NCBI GenBank assembly: GCA_032622095.1
Contig: CP136064.1
Span: 182,450,209 to 182,514,208 of the forward strand
Origin: Siphonodentalium dalli
Lineage: Eukaryota > Mollusca > Scaphopoda > Gadilida > Siphonodentaliidae
Length of the DNA stretch: 64,000 nt
Direction: 5' to 3'
Part shown: positions 46,701 through 55,600 of the stretch, piece by piece
Layout of the letters: each line of letters begins with the position of its first letter
How positions within the stretch are numbered: the first letter of the stretch is position 1
The notes under the pieces: model-generated
What the model was told of the DNA's origin: nothing
Databases searched by the model: none
What the model saw: only the letters and a program-made list of their open reading frames with translations
Program-made: the position numbers and the translations under genes

Positions 46701-49361
46701 CGGCAGTTTTATATACACAATTTGTACAGTACACTTAGAGTGTGGTATAAGGAAAACACTCAACACAGTGGGAACCTCACTAAGCCCACTGTGAATCACC
46801 GGCATTCACGGTGATTTTTCCACGGTGTTCCACGGTGAACCCGAGTGGATCGGATTAAGTTGAATAAACAAACGTCCGGGTGACTTGTCGGTGACCACTG
46901 GGAATCACCGCGGATCACAGATAATCGCTTCAAAACGCCGACATCTATATTGTATCACGTCACGCATAGCCGAAACCCTTTACTGTAGTTTATTCTAAAA
47001 CATACACTCAGTGGGCCATGCATTGTATGCTGCTGTACATTATATTTATATTATGGTTGATATTTTCAGAAAATCCAGAATGATTAACTAGCTACATGTA
47101 TAGGTAAAATAAATAAAGAATTTGTTATTGTTTGGATTTCTTCCGTCCTTCAATCACTTATTTCAAATTTTAAGCGCAAATCTCGTATTATTTACACACA
47201 TGCACACACACATATATGTATAATATAATGATTCAAGTCCATTAAAACAATTAAATCTGTTTTAATTTATTTTTAATAATGCTATCTTGTTTAGCAAAAT
47301 GTTTAAAAGATCGAAATATGAGAGAAACGCAAATATGGATAACATTCCCTAGCTCTCTCATTTGTTCAGGCCCCTATATCAATGCATGCATAAACTCTCC
47401 CGACGGAAGTCTGATTCAGCTAGCGTATATGTTGTTTTTTTATTTATTGGGGTTTTGGATTTAACCCTGGAGGATTTGGAAGGGTGGAACTACTTCCCTA
47501 AAACCAATGCACTTTTGAATTTTAATGATTATCATGCTATGGGTGTATAATAACATGAAGTGGATGAAACGGGTGTATATTGTAAATATATATACCAGCT
47601 AAAAATGATAAAACAAAATGTCGGTGACCACTAGGAATCACATGAAGAAAAAAAATGGAATATGACCGTGTCCGTGTTTTTTCAGACAATGGTAGTATAA
47701 TGGGTGTCAGTTAGCTCTTACATAACCTTTGAAAGTTCCGCCATGTCTATAAGAGGTGTCAAAATTAATTGTCCCCATTGCAGCGCCGCATAGGGTGCGA
47801 GTTTCAATCATAACCATATGAGCTACATTTGCATGTAGTGTTCACTTTGCCATTCAGAATGCAGATTATATTGTTTCACAATTAAGCGTGTCTCGAGCTT
47901 CCGAATTATACCTGTACGTAATTTGGAAGGAGGTATAAAATATAGGTTGATTTTAATTGATACCGATAATCTATGTACATGCACATGTATCCCGGGAAAA
48001 TTGGATGCAAATAAAGATCATTAAACCAAAATTGGAAAGGTAACACGAGTAACCTGGTGGGTGATATATTATAACGGTGTTAGTTTTACTAAAGTTTGAA
48101 AATGATATTATTATTACAATGATATATTGATAAATACGCGATATATTTAGTTGCACCTGCTCTGAACAAAACATGTATTTGATAATGTCAGAGATATTTA
48201 CGAGCTGTACTCAGTTTTCGCATATAAGTGAAATAAACGCTCTTTATCTCTACCATGTGATGACTAGACTAACTGGGAATTATATGTATGCCTAAGAATG
48301 TTCGGGACCCAAACGTTCTTCGATCACAATAATACAACCAGAAAGATGCCGTTCATGTATAACAATGTTTAGCGTATATGTACTTATTGGCATATGCTGA
48401 TCCATGATCCGCGATGTATCAAAATCGATCATAATTTTGACTTTCAAACCAACAAGTGCCTTTAAAATGAGCAAGAAGTTGAAACTGAAAACATCATTTC
48501 ATGTCAAAAAGTTTAAAAGATAAAAATGTGCGCGAAGCACACACACGGACCACAGTATAATAAAGTCTTCCGTATACAGCTAATTTTAATTGTACATTGC
48601 TATGTTGTCTTTTTCAATTTTTTTTAAAATGAAAACAAATAAAAAGTAGATGGTGGAAAATGCAATGCTATTCGGTTGCGAATACATGTATAAGCGTTTC
48701 GCAGTGATTGTCGGGCATCCACCGTGTTTCAAGGTGATATGTAGTGAGATGGGAATAAACTGCCGTCATCTTGTTGATTAGACAATAGCGCCTTGCTAAT
48801 CCTCTCCACTAAGGCCCACGCTATTGAGTGGGCCACCGTGAATCACTCTCCCAAAAATATCCCCACCGTGTTGAGTGTTTTCATTATACCACACTCTGAG
48901 TGTACTGTATGTTCAAAAAGAAGTTTAATCATTCTCCTAAAAGTGTTAATCAAATTGCCTTTGATCACGCCACTGCTGTTTTAATTACTTGTACGGAAGG
49001 AGTTTCTGAGAAGCTTGACATGGGGTCTAACTAATGAATGTAAATTCGCAATAGTTTGAATAGTTGGGTTCACCAACTAGTGTTGAACTGAGGAAATGGA
49101 CTTAAATCACATTAAAAATTTAGCTCGATTTAGCTATGTGAGCTCAAATGAGCTATTTAGCTCATTTGGCACCTGTGCCCGACCTGATAATTGCCAACCA
49201 AATTTTTGGGCGATTCTTGTTTTTTTATTTTCATCTTTTAGAAACAGAATTAGAATAGGCCTATTTCTCTTGTTTTTTTTACCAAAAACGTTCACATTCT
49301 GTTCATTCTGTGAGCCATCACGTCGTCTCCCGGACATCTTTCGTTTATTTCTTGTGTCCAT
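28624..49361 (-). CDS. CDCA5: Sororin (cohesin protection factor), five exons
   Basis: Sororin binds Pds5 on acetylated cohesin in the nucleus and blocks Wapl until mitosis. CDS exons on the minus strand: 49361-49283, 37316-37231, 35633-34157, 30632-30547 and 28710-28624. All have GT/AG borders, the phases agree, and the total is 1815 nt (604 residues plus stop). Seen: a basic N-terminus (RKMSGRRR), a long Lys/Ser/Thr-rich disordered middle, KEN box (373-375), TLPGI (419-423), FGF (487-489, then SPLEVSPVK), RSYS followed by HRKKK, and a C-terminus with EEEWALKMSGELEDIENFEL. Vertebrate sororin has KEN, TLPGIS, FGF, RRSYS and a C-terminal EWA..M..EF...E.F.L block in comparable positions but is only about 250 residues, so the middle is greatly expanded here. 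Exon 1 is the least certain: it rests on phase, a perfect ACCATGG start context and family resemblance. Confidence 0.85.
28711..30546. other. Sororin intron 4
   Basis: AT-rich. It contains a 27-bp tandem duplication (GGTTAAACGTGCATATATTT at 28782 and 28806) and an M1 MITE at 29906-30148. GCAGTTAGGTTACGAAAAAT at 29263 recurs at 32235. No other gene was recognised. Confidence 0.6.
29906..30148. mobile_element. TTAA-ended MITE family M1, copy 2
   Basis: TTAACCCTTTCATGA at the left end. The inner inverted units CCAGTGTATTCTCTTATA and TATATAAGAGAATGCATTGG match the copy at 62123-62372. The right terminus has lost the second TTAA. Confidence 0.75.
30547..30632 (-). CDS. CDCA5: Sororin exon 4
   Basis: 86 bp, acceptor TTCTGCAG, donor GTG|GTAAGT. 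It encodes LSLNKSLNRSYSSQKGHRKK and a short basic tail. The other two frames have stops. RSYS followed by a lysine cluster matches the segment just before the sororin C-terminal domain. Confidence 0.85.
31190..31361. mobile_element. Fold-back MITE in sororin intron 3
   Basis: The arm 31190-31240 (CCATCAACGT, GATTGATCTATGAGC, TATAGATGTCTCA) is mirrored at 31310-31361 (TGAGACATCTATACGCTCAT, AGATCAATC, TTGATGG). About 85% of arm positions pair. Confidence 0.8.
31630..32150. repeat. Imperfect inverted repeat
   Basis: GTCTGTAGGCCGGAGCT and GGGGTAATGTCGCAAGAGCT (31638-31810) pair with AGCTCTTGCAACGTTACCCC and AGCTCCAACCTGCAGAC (32113-32158). Between them are repeated GCCGAAGCC phrases (31989, 32049). 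This is probably a decayed TIR element. Confidence 0.5.
34157..35633 (-). CDS. CDCA5: Sororin exon 3 (large disordered region, KEN, TLPGI and FGF motifs)
   Basis: 1477 bp, acceptor GATGCAG|ATT at 35634/35633, donor GAAG|GTGAGT at 34157/34156. Basic and rich in Lys, Ser and Thr, with repeated short KKEQRNAKRT / QKEQRKTKS-like phrases near the start. KEN is the destruction signal read by APC/C-Cdh1, and FGF is the Pds5/Wapl-competition motif in the family. Reading past the donor would add only an unconserved hydrophobic tail and stop at 34101. Confidence 0.85.
36167..36229. repeat. Near-perfect 63-bp hairpin
   Basis: The arm TAACAAGGGTTG.GCATCAAA continues into GATGGCTCA and pairs with its reverse complement across a loop of a few bases, with one mismatch in ~30 positions. 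GCCCGCCGCTCAGG follows directly. Confidence 0.9.
36335..36800 (+). repeat. Three diverged tandem ~165-bp units
   Basis: Units start near 36335, 36500 and 36665. Each has TAACTCAGGTAAAA, ATCAGACAAA.CTG and ATCCATAT...AATATGAATG. It belongs to the broad class of GGGCCATAACTC-type repeats. Confidence 0.65.
37231..37316 (-). CDS. CDCA5: Sororin exon 2
   Basis: 86 bp, acceptor TTTTACAG, donor CAA|GTGAGT. It encodes FSSDCEERETTTTSRCRTSR and a short basic tail, joining in phase to exon 3. It is the only open frame between these two consensus sites. Confidence 0.75.
41335..41508. mobile_element. Fold-back MITE
   Basis: GTCATATAA..TAATAAAT and GTACAGTGAAG.GATATAGGC, CTAGTATCATG on the left pair with CATGATACT, GGCCCATATCGCTTCACTGT and ATTTATTATATGAC on the right. 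The arms are about 75 bp. Confidence 0.8.
41639..41650. repeat. Target-site duplication of the LINE, left copy
   Basis: CAGTCACATGAA, identical to 44082-44093. Confidence 0.85.
41651..44081 (-). pseudogene. 5'-truncated LINE retrotransposon (reverse transcriptase), L1/Tx1-like
   Basis: Minus-strand remnant of a non-LTR retrotransposon. From 44081 down: reverse transcriptase with GFIAGRYIGENIRL, DFEKAFDSISW, GCRQGDPISPYIF and the catalytic YADDTS; the thumb region after a TAA stop at 43407 (WGRRNLTALGRI continues in the same frame); a frameshift near 42620-42670; then a zinc-finger RVT-like tail (CTFCKNKIETILHIFWEC) ending at 42030. The endonuclease and ORF1 are missing. The 3' end is A-rich on the minus strand (41651-41680). 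CAGTCACATGAA occurs at both edges (41639-41650 and 44082-44093), a 12-bp target-site duplication. The clade is inferred from RT phrases only. Confidence 0.85.
44082..44093. repeat. Target-site duplication of the LINE, right copy
   Basis: CAGTCACATGAA, identical to 41639-41650. The reverse transcriptase frame begins immediately beside it, so truncation occurred on insertion. Confidence 0.85.
44437..45633. mobile_element. Non-autonomous TIR element, ~1.2 kb, TCACTA flanks
   Basis: The left end TGGGGGTCGTTGTC..TTTTATACATA..TGTATACATAAACACAC is mirrored at the right end (45575-45633). A second mirrored block lies further in (TACCCGCCCCTGAGACAA near 44586 against TTGTCTCAGGGGCGGGTA near 45327). 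TCACTA flanks both ends (44431-44436 and 45634-45639), a candidate duplication. No ORF. A 158-bp MITE (44829-44986) is nested inside. Confidence 0.75.
44829..44986. mobile_element. TTAA-ended fold-back MITE nested in the TIR element
   Basis: TTAA.CTCTTTCAGTGCCAAG, TCCGATTTTTGTATCAACCC and ATATTTCCTTGA are exactly mirrored at 44935-44986. One bulge lies near the tip (CTCTTTCAG against CTGAAAGGG). The ~53-bp loop is AT-rich. Confidence 0.9.
45689..46013. mobile_element. Fold-back insert splitting the left TIR-A arm
   Basis: GATTATCGCAATACGATA at the left edge is mirrored by TATCGTATTGCGATAATC at the right edge. Removing the insert restores continuity with the intact right TIR-A arm (GGCAATTATCAGGTCGGG when reversed). 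Confidence 0.75.
46729..48912. mobile_element. Inner inverted-repeat element, arms TIR-B
   Basis: GTACAGTACACT.AGAGTGTGGTATAA and GAAAACACTCAACAC.GTGGG at 46729-46775 are mirrored at 48868-48912. Both continue inward into CACCGTGAATCAC-type blocks. A solitary third copy of the arm lies near 21775-21840. The interior has no recognised gene. Confidence 0.7.
49283..49361 (-). CDS. CDCA5: Sororin exon 1 (start codon)
   Basis: 26 codons plus one base. The ATG at 49361-49359 sits in ACCATGG. It encodes MDTRNKRKMSGRRRDGSQ and a short polar stretch. The donor G|GTAAAA at 49283/49282 is weak, but its phase fits the acceptor at 37317. An in-frame upstream ATG (49367) gives a two-residue-longer start with poorer context. 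Confidence 0.6.
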
Positions 49362-52300
49362 GGTCATGAAGCTGCGCAATGTAGCCGTTTCATCGAAGAA
49401 ATAAAGAATTAGCGTTGAAAAATGTATTTGATTATCCCGCCTATTTTCGTCGCAATGCGCGTGGCAGGTGCGCATGGACACGTCAATTTCTGGACCACGT
49501 GTTTTTGTTTACAAAATATTTATTTGAGTGATTTATCAACTATCATTACTATGGGGTAATTTTGAGTTATTCAGTGTAAAATTTTTATTACCATTGTTGG
49601 CTAATTGATACTTTCATTATTACCTCCTGCCGTGATGTTTCAACAATTATCATGGGTATTAATTCATTGATTAAACAAAATATTTGCCGACGCAGTTTGC
49701 GAGACCAATAACTTGCATAATTTCGTGTATACCACATGGTCTGGATCTGGATGGGTACGACGTATTGACCAATGCTGGCGTTTTCACGACGGTAGTGGAT
49801 GCGCTAGGTATTGGTTTCTAAATAGCCCCGAAGTCACAATGATGACCTAAGAACTGGATTTGATGAATATATTGGGAGTGACTAAAAATAGTAAAATGGA
49901 GAATGGGACGATGGGATGGGACAGGGCGGTATTACTATAGTCTATATTACTATTAGATGTGATGGGACGGGGTATTAGAAAACGCAGAACAGTGAAGATG
50001 TTCTCATAGGTTATATTTTCCTAATTTTGCGCCCTGCATGTATTATAAGCTGCTGTCTCTTGTATTGGTAATGTATGAGCGCTGGGGGTTTTATTTATAG
50101 AAATTAGGATTTTTGGGACGCATTAAAAGTTGTAGTGCGACCCCGAGTCCGGTAAAAGGTGTAGTTGGGAATTTCATTTTCGTTTATTGTCATTTTACAT
50201 TATTATTTCATGCAGCGGGCGTCTCTCTCGACATGCTTGATTGACCCATGGTTTGTTATTGGATGCCAAGAAGTGCAAGGCGATTAATTCTAAGGGAATT
50301 CGTGCAATATGTGTTTCTATTGTTCATTAACCTGCTTTGTTATTTGAACATCTTTCATTATTCGGAATGATATCTACTATTATACTGCTCGGGGATTTGA
50401 CGATTGTATAAGCAATTTAATTGGAACATGAATACTACGAGGTGTTTGTTTATATCGGTGTTTAACATGTTATTTAATATCGTTTAGTGAATTTTTCCAT
50501 TCAGTTATAGGTGACAAATATCGGCATGTTAATATATTCAAAAATTGGGATGGTCATTATTAACCAATTCCCATGTTACTCCTTCGTGCTGTTTGTAAAT
50601 ATTGACTTTTCATTTCTTTGTATGCGGAATATATCGGAGCTATGAATAGAAATTTTATTAAGAAAAGTTTGTGGCCTAATTCCAAACATCATTTTTATTT
50701 ATTTGTACCGAGGATATATCAGAATGCTATGAATTGAAGAATGTTCAGAAATTACCCACGTACTTCCCGTGACCATGTTTTAATTGATCCTCATGGCGGA
50801 GGGGGCATATTATAATTAGTCCTCATTGGACCATATTTTAATTGACCCTCATGGGACTATATTGTATATCACCCCAGTGGGACCATAGTTTAATCAACAC
50901 TGATGACACCATATTTTTATTTTAATTAACCTCATAATGGGAGTTGGGACCATTTATTTATTCTTTAATTAAGTCACGTTACCATATTTTAATTGACCAT
51001 AACGGGACCATATTTCAATTCACCCCTATGGGTCCATATTTTTATTAACCCTCATGGGACGATATTTTAATTCACAATCAAGGTACAATTTTAATTAACC
51101 ATCATGGGACCATATTTTTATTATAAACCCTCATTGGAGGATATATTAATTAACCTCATGGGACCATACATGTATTTTATTTAACAGTGATGTGACCATA
51201 TTTTAATTTAACCTCATCGGACCATATTCAATTAACCCTCTCTGGGTGTGACCATATTTTAATTCACCCTCAATATACATGTATTTTAAATAATCCTTAT
51301 GAGAGGTCATATCAGGAGTGCATTACCTGAGGCCATTCTTAGATCAGCATTACGCCCTCCTATGGTGTATATTGGCAAGTGTATCTGACCCTGTCACAGG
51401 AGGTGGTGGACTAAATGTGATTAAAACATACTCAGTATTTGCGTAATTGGATACTAAATGTGATTAGAAACGTGCTCGTACTTGAACCATATTATGACTG
51501 AAGATCACAAATGTTTGCCTGATTATTGTTCTGCATGCTATTTCATGCGCTACTCTGACCACTATTTCAAATGAAATTAGAAAAAATATCACATATAATC
51601 AACTACATAGGCATACCTAGATTTTTCACAATCAAAGTTGTTATATTGTATATTTGGCTAATAATATGATCTTGAGGGTGCTACCATTTCTGACTATGGT
51701 TTTCTTGTTTATAATAGTGTTGATGTTCGGTGGCAGCTCGTAACACCCGGTACAAAGACAAAGGGGTCAGTTCTTAGGACAAAACGATGTGCAAACACAA
51801 TTATGTCCTCTTACAGGAGTGTTGATTCAACTAATTGCCTGACTATTTGTAATCAGATATGCCTAATTTATAGTGATGTACCTGGCTTCACTGTCTAGAG
51901 CAAACCATGGATAAACCTTTATTGTAATGCTATGCCGACAGTGCTCGATTTACCTGGATTCGCATTGCAATTTGCTATGCAATTTACAATTTCTGCCAAC
52001 CAATTTACAATACAAAAAGTGTATTGGTATTAAGGAATGCTATACAACATCTACCCAGTGCTGCAAATGCTATTCAGATTAAAAAAATTAAATTGACCCA
52101 TGTATGCCGATAGGCTATGAAGATGGGGTTAATCCTCCAAATAAACTTAGCGCCCTAATTACCAATGTTATTAGATGTCAATCATTCTAATTGGCTGAAA
52201 CTAATTATGTTTTTACATCTGAGACATTCGCCCTGGAAGTATGACCGGGCGAGCTGTCTGATGTACACCGCCCTAGTGGTCTTCAGCCCTAGTCATCCCA

Positions 52301-52464
52301 TTCCCATTATAATTTACTTTAATATTATTTTAAAGTTATACATGTAGATCTAACCCTCTGCAAATGTGCAACACATTTGTTATGGGCTGTTGCTGGGTGA
52401 GTCATCACAGAGAGCCCGGTAGAGACAAATGAATCTTGTTCTTTATTTCTCCCTACTTTTTCAG
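49362..52464. other. Divergent intergenic region between sororin and NLE1
   Basis: About 3.1 kb holding both promoters and probably a non-coding first exon of NLE1, since the NLE1 start codon lies 4 bases after a splice acceptor. A CACGTG E-box is at 49496-49501. The 50771-51310 stretch is a minisatellite. No TATA box could be assigned with confidence. Confidence 0.5.
50771..51310 (+). repeat. Degenerate minisatellite, ~30-bp unit
   Basis: Roughly 17 imperfect copies of a unit close to CCTCATGGGACCATATTTTA followed by ATTAA. Unit lengths vary and many copies have point changes. It is an old array located about 1.2 kb upstream of the NLE1 start. Confidence 0.85.
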
Positions 52465-52468
52465 GGAT

Positions 52469-52624
52469 ATGGAAATTGAACAACCAATAAAAGACGAGGA
52501 TGACAGACGAATACTTACTCAATTCAGAACTGAGGAAGGAGAAGCCACTGGGTCAGCATTTGACTTGCCTATCAATATTACACTTGACAACCTAACTCTG
52601 GTCTGCAATGCTATCTTACAGAAG
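52469..52624 (+). CDS. NLE1: NLE1 coding exon 1
   Basis: 52 codons. The ATG at 52469 is 4 bases after acceptor TTTTTCAG|GGAT, so the 5' UTR is split by an intron. The donor AAG|GTCCGT at 52624/52625 has weak consensus beyond GT but gives the correct in-phase join to exon 2. Confidence 0.9.
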
Positions 52625-55600
52625 GTCCGTAGAAAATGTCCATTGATTGATTTGTGTACATACATGTATTTTAATGTTTTTAAGGTTTGGAAAGACTTTC
52701 TGAGGTGATAGAAATTGTCAACTCAATATGAAAACACAGGTTCTTTTTTTTGCAACTTGTAAAGATAAAGAGCATTCATTGGTACTTTCATTATGTGCCA
52801 ACAAAGCGCTATTGGTCCACTCTTGAAATGTGGTTAATAAATTTCTATGTATTCTTAAAGTCAATTCAAAGTATATGAAGCATGGATATAAGTGTGTATA
52901 TCTTAAGAAACAAAGATGAAGAATGCTTCATTACACTGGAAATGTGTACACTTTTATAATTTAATCAAAAACTTTCAATTGACGGAATTCTGTAAAAAGG
53001 TTAGTTGTTGCTTAATTAGCCATTAAGGTTATAAGTCGATAAACTTAATCATGATCATTGATAGTGTCACTCGTGTCAGTCACTCTTCAAGATGCACGGA
53101 TGCGCAAACTAGATTCTAGTGAGCAGCCCCATAAAGTTAGGAAATTATAAGTCATAAGAAGTGACTCTTCTTTTGATTAAGTTGATGAGTTATACTTGGA
53201 AATTTGAAGATCAATCTATAAATATACAATAGTAGGATATGTCTGTCTTGTCTATCTGTCTGTTCACTATTTCCTCCTAGACCCCTGGACCAATTTCAAC
53301 CAAATTAGGTTTGGTGACTAAAGGAGTAGTCCCCCCCCCTCAGTACGCTGTGCCCCTGACACAAAAATTGGTCACAACACTAAAAGTACCTATTTATAAG
53401 ACAAGGTTCCTAACTCTTGAAATTGAGAATTTCCAAATATCCCTAAAATGTGGCCTGAAATTCAATAATAGAGATAAATTAAAATGTAATGGTAATAATA
53501 TATGGATCAACCATATTTGGTTAATGACAGTAGAGATATCTTGTCTGAAGCCATCGAGACCTGTGAAAAAGATTGGTTGAACAAGACTCTGTCCGGTCTC
53601 ATGTCGTTATACCAGATAGAGTTGTGTTCGAACACTTTTTTCGCCAGGTTTCGATGGTTTCGTTGGAGATATCTCCACAAGCGCTAGATGTTCATGGTTG
53701 ATCCATATATCAAATTAAAGGGAAATATTCCAGGACTGCAATAGCAATATCTATATTTTTTTTCTTCTAATATTGCCATTATGGTATGCTACGTGAATTG
53801 ATATAATAGAGTCTTGCTCTCCCGAAGGAAGCCTGTTTCAACTTGATTATAATGCATTACATGTGTTATAGAATTTCTTTTTCAACTTTTCAGTTGTAAC
53901 CACATAAATATAATTGAAACAACAGTTTATTTTCTTAACCCTTTGGCGAATAGAACGACATATATGTCGTCTATCGGTTGAGGAGTAGAACGACATACAT
54001 GTATATGTCGTTTCAGGAAGTGTTATTTTATGTAGACATAACTTCAATAAATTATCTGATTTTAATATAAATGATTTGTATAGGAGTTATTTTGATTAAT
54101 ATAATGTCCAAATGTATAAGTGCAATCGATTATAATGGTAACACACGTTAACAAAAAATGCACTTGAATTAAAACGAATTATTGGACCCTTTTGACCCGA
54201 ACTTATAATAATTATTTCTATGACGTTGACGTTACATTTACTCATGATGTCATGTATATGACGTTACAGATACTCTCCAAAGGGTTAATTAAACCTAATT
54301 TGTGGAACCTATGTAATAAAGGGGATAATTGGATTGGTTCGTTTTTCTTAACATGTATTATCAGAGAGGAGAAAGGGGTTGTGTGAGTGGAAAAGCAGGA
54401 TGAAGCGAGAGAGATGGTGAGAAAGTTATGAAAAAGACACAGAGTGAGGGAGATAGTAGAAATGATGGACAGATTTGTATAATCCAATTCATTGTTCCAC
54501 CTATTATTTTATTCAGGAAGAGGAAAGGGTACCATACTCATTCTTCATTGCTGACAAAGAGATCACTGAGACTTTAGAGAAGACCCTCACCAAAGAGCAG
54601 CTCGATGAAACAGAGAAGGTTCTCAATATCATATATCAACCACAGGCTGTGTTCAAGGTTATAGCTGTATCACGGTGCTCTAGCACTTTAGAAGGGCACG
54701 GTGAGGCTGTACTCTCAACAGCATTCAGTCCAACAGGATGGTAAGAGCCTCTCACCCTCTCTATAACTCTGTCTTTACTAAATATTCATGTAACGAGTAG
54801 TGCCCTTTGGAAATGTTGAGATAATAAGTATAAATAACATTTTAAATGAACATTTCCCACCTATGAATAAGAATAATTCTGCTCAAGTGTTACCTTTTTA
54901 GCTCACCTGAGACAAAGTCTCCGGTGGAGCTATAGTCATACTCCTCGTCCGTCCGTCTGTCTGTCCGTCAACTTTTTAAAAAACATCTTCTCCTCTGAAA
55001 CCATCATACCGAATTGGTTCATATTTGGTGTGGATGTTCCCTAGGTGACTCTCATTCAGATTTGTTCAAATGAGGTCACTGGGTCAAATAGTTGCGAAAC
55101 CAGGGCCATAACTCTATTCCTCCATAGTAATTCTTACAACAACTTCTTGTCCATAACCATTGTGCCGATTTAGCTAATATTTGATATGGAGGGTCCTTGG
55201 GTGACTAGTGTTCAGATTTGTTCAAATGAGGTCACCCGGTCAATTAGTTGAGAAACCAGGGCCATAACTCATAGTAATTCTTACAATGACTTCTTCTAAA
55301 AATATATTGGGCCGATTTAGCTTATATTTGGTACTGAGGGACCTTGGGTGACTGGGAATCAGATTTGTTCAAATTGGGTCACTGGGTCAAATAGGGGCAG
55401 ATCCAGGGACATAACTCTAAAAACAAAAAAAAATTCATTTTTGCATTTTGATCATATTTGGTGTGGATGTTCCCTAGGTGACTGTCATTCAGATTTGTTC
55501 AAATGAGGTCACTGTGTCAAATAGTTGCGAAACCAGGGCCATAACTATATTCCTCTTTGGTAATTCTTATAACGACTTCTTGTCTAGAACCATTATGCCG

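Larger units (their letters stand above)
45671..49212. mobile_element. Nested inverted-repeat structure, outer arms TIR-A
   Basis: The outer arm TTTTTGGGTTGGCGATTATC.AGGTCGGGCACAGGTGCC..AGCTCATTTGAGCT..CCTCAGTTCAAC spans 45671-46119. It is mirrored at 49083-49212. The left arm is interrupted by a 325-bp fold-back insert (45689-46013). A second arm pair (TIR-B) lies inside at 46729-46775 and 48868-48912. No transposase was recognised among the interior ORFs. Two short ORFs starting MDLNHI..NLARFSY on opposite strands (46104 minus, 49096 plus) are simply the mirrored TIR-A sequence. Confidence 0.7.
37317..49282. other. Sororin intron 1, about 12 kb, rich in transposable elements
   Basis: Left part (37317-41330): dispersed repeats (CCAAGATGGCTGCTGGC; ATCCATATGAA..TTGGTG.CGAT near 38050, 39625 and 39795), a run of 15 G (37649-37663) and a run of 16 C (39087-39102). 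Right part: a fold-back MITE (41335-41508), a truncated LINE (41651-44081), a TIR element (44437-45633) and the nested structure 45671-49212. The right end of the last is only about 70 bp from the exon 1 donor. Confidence 0.6.

Noticed and set aside
45832-49404. Two similar ORFs on opposite strands (MDLNHI..NLARFSY), as if a gene family
   Set aside because: The similarity is exactly the TIR-A inverted repeat. Reading stops resembling protein outside the arms.
50771-51310. CRISPR-like array
   Set aside because: Units are contiguous and degenerate without unique spacers, in eukaryotic DNA. It is a minisatellite.
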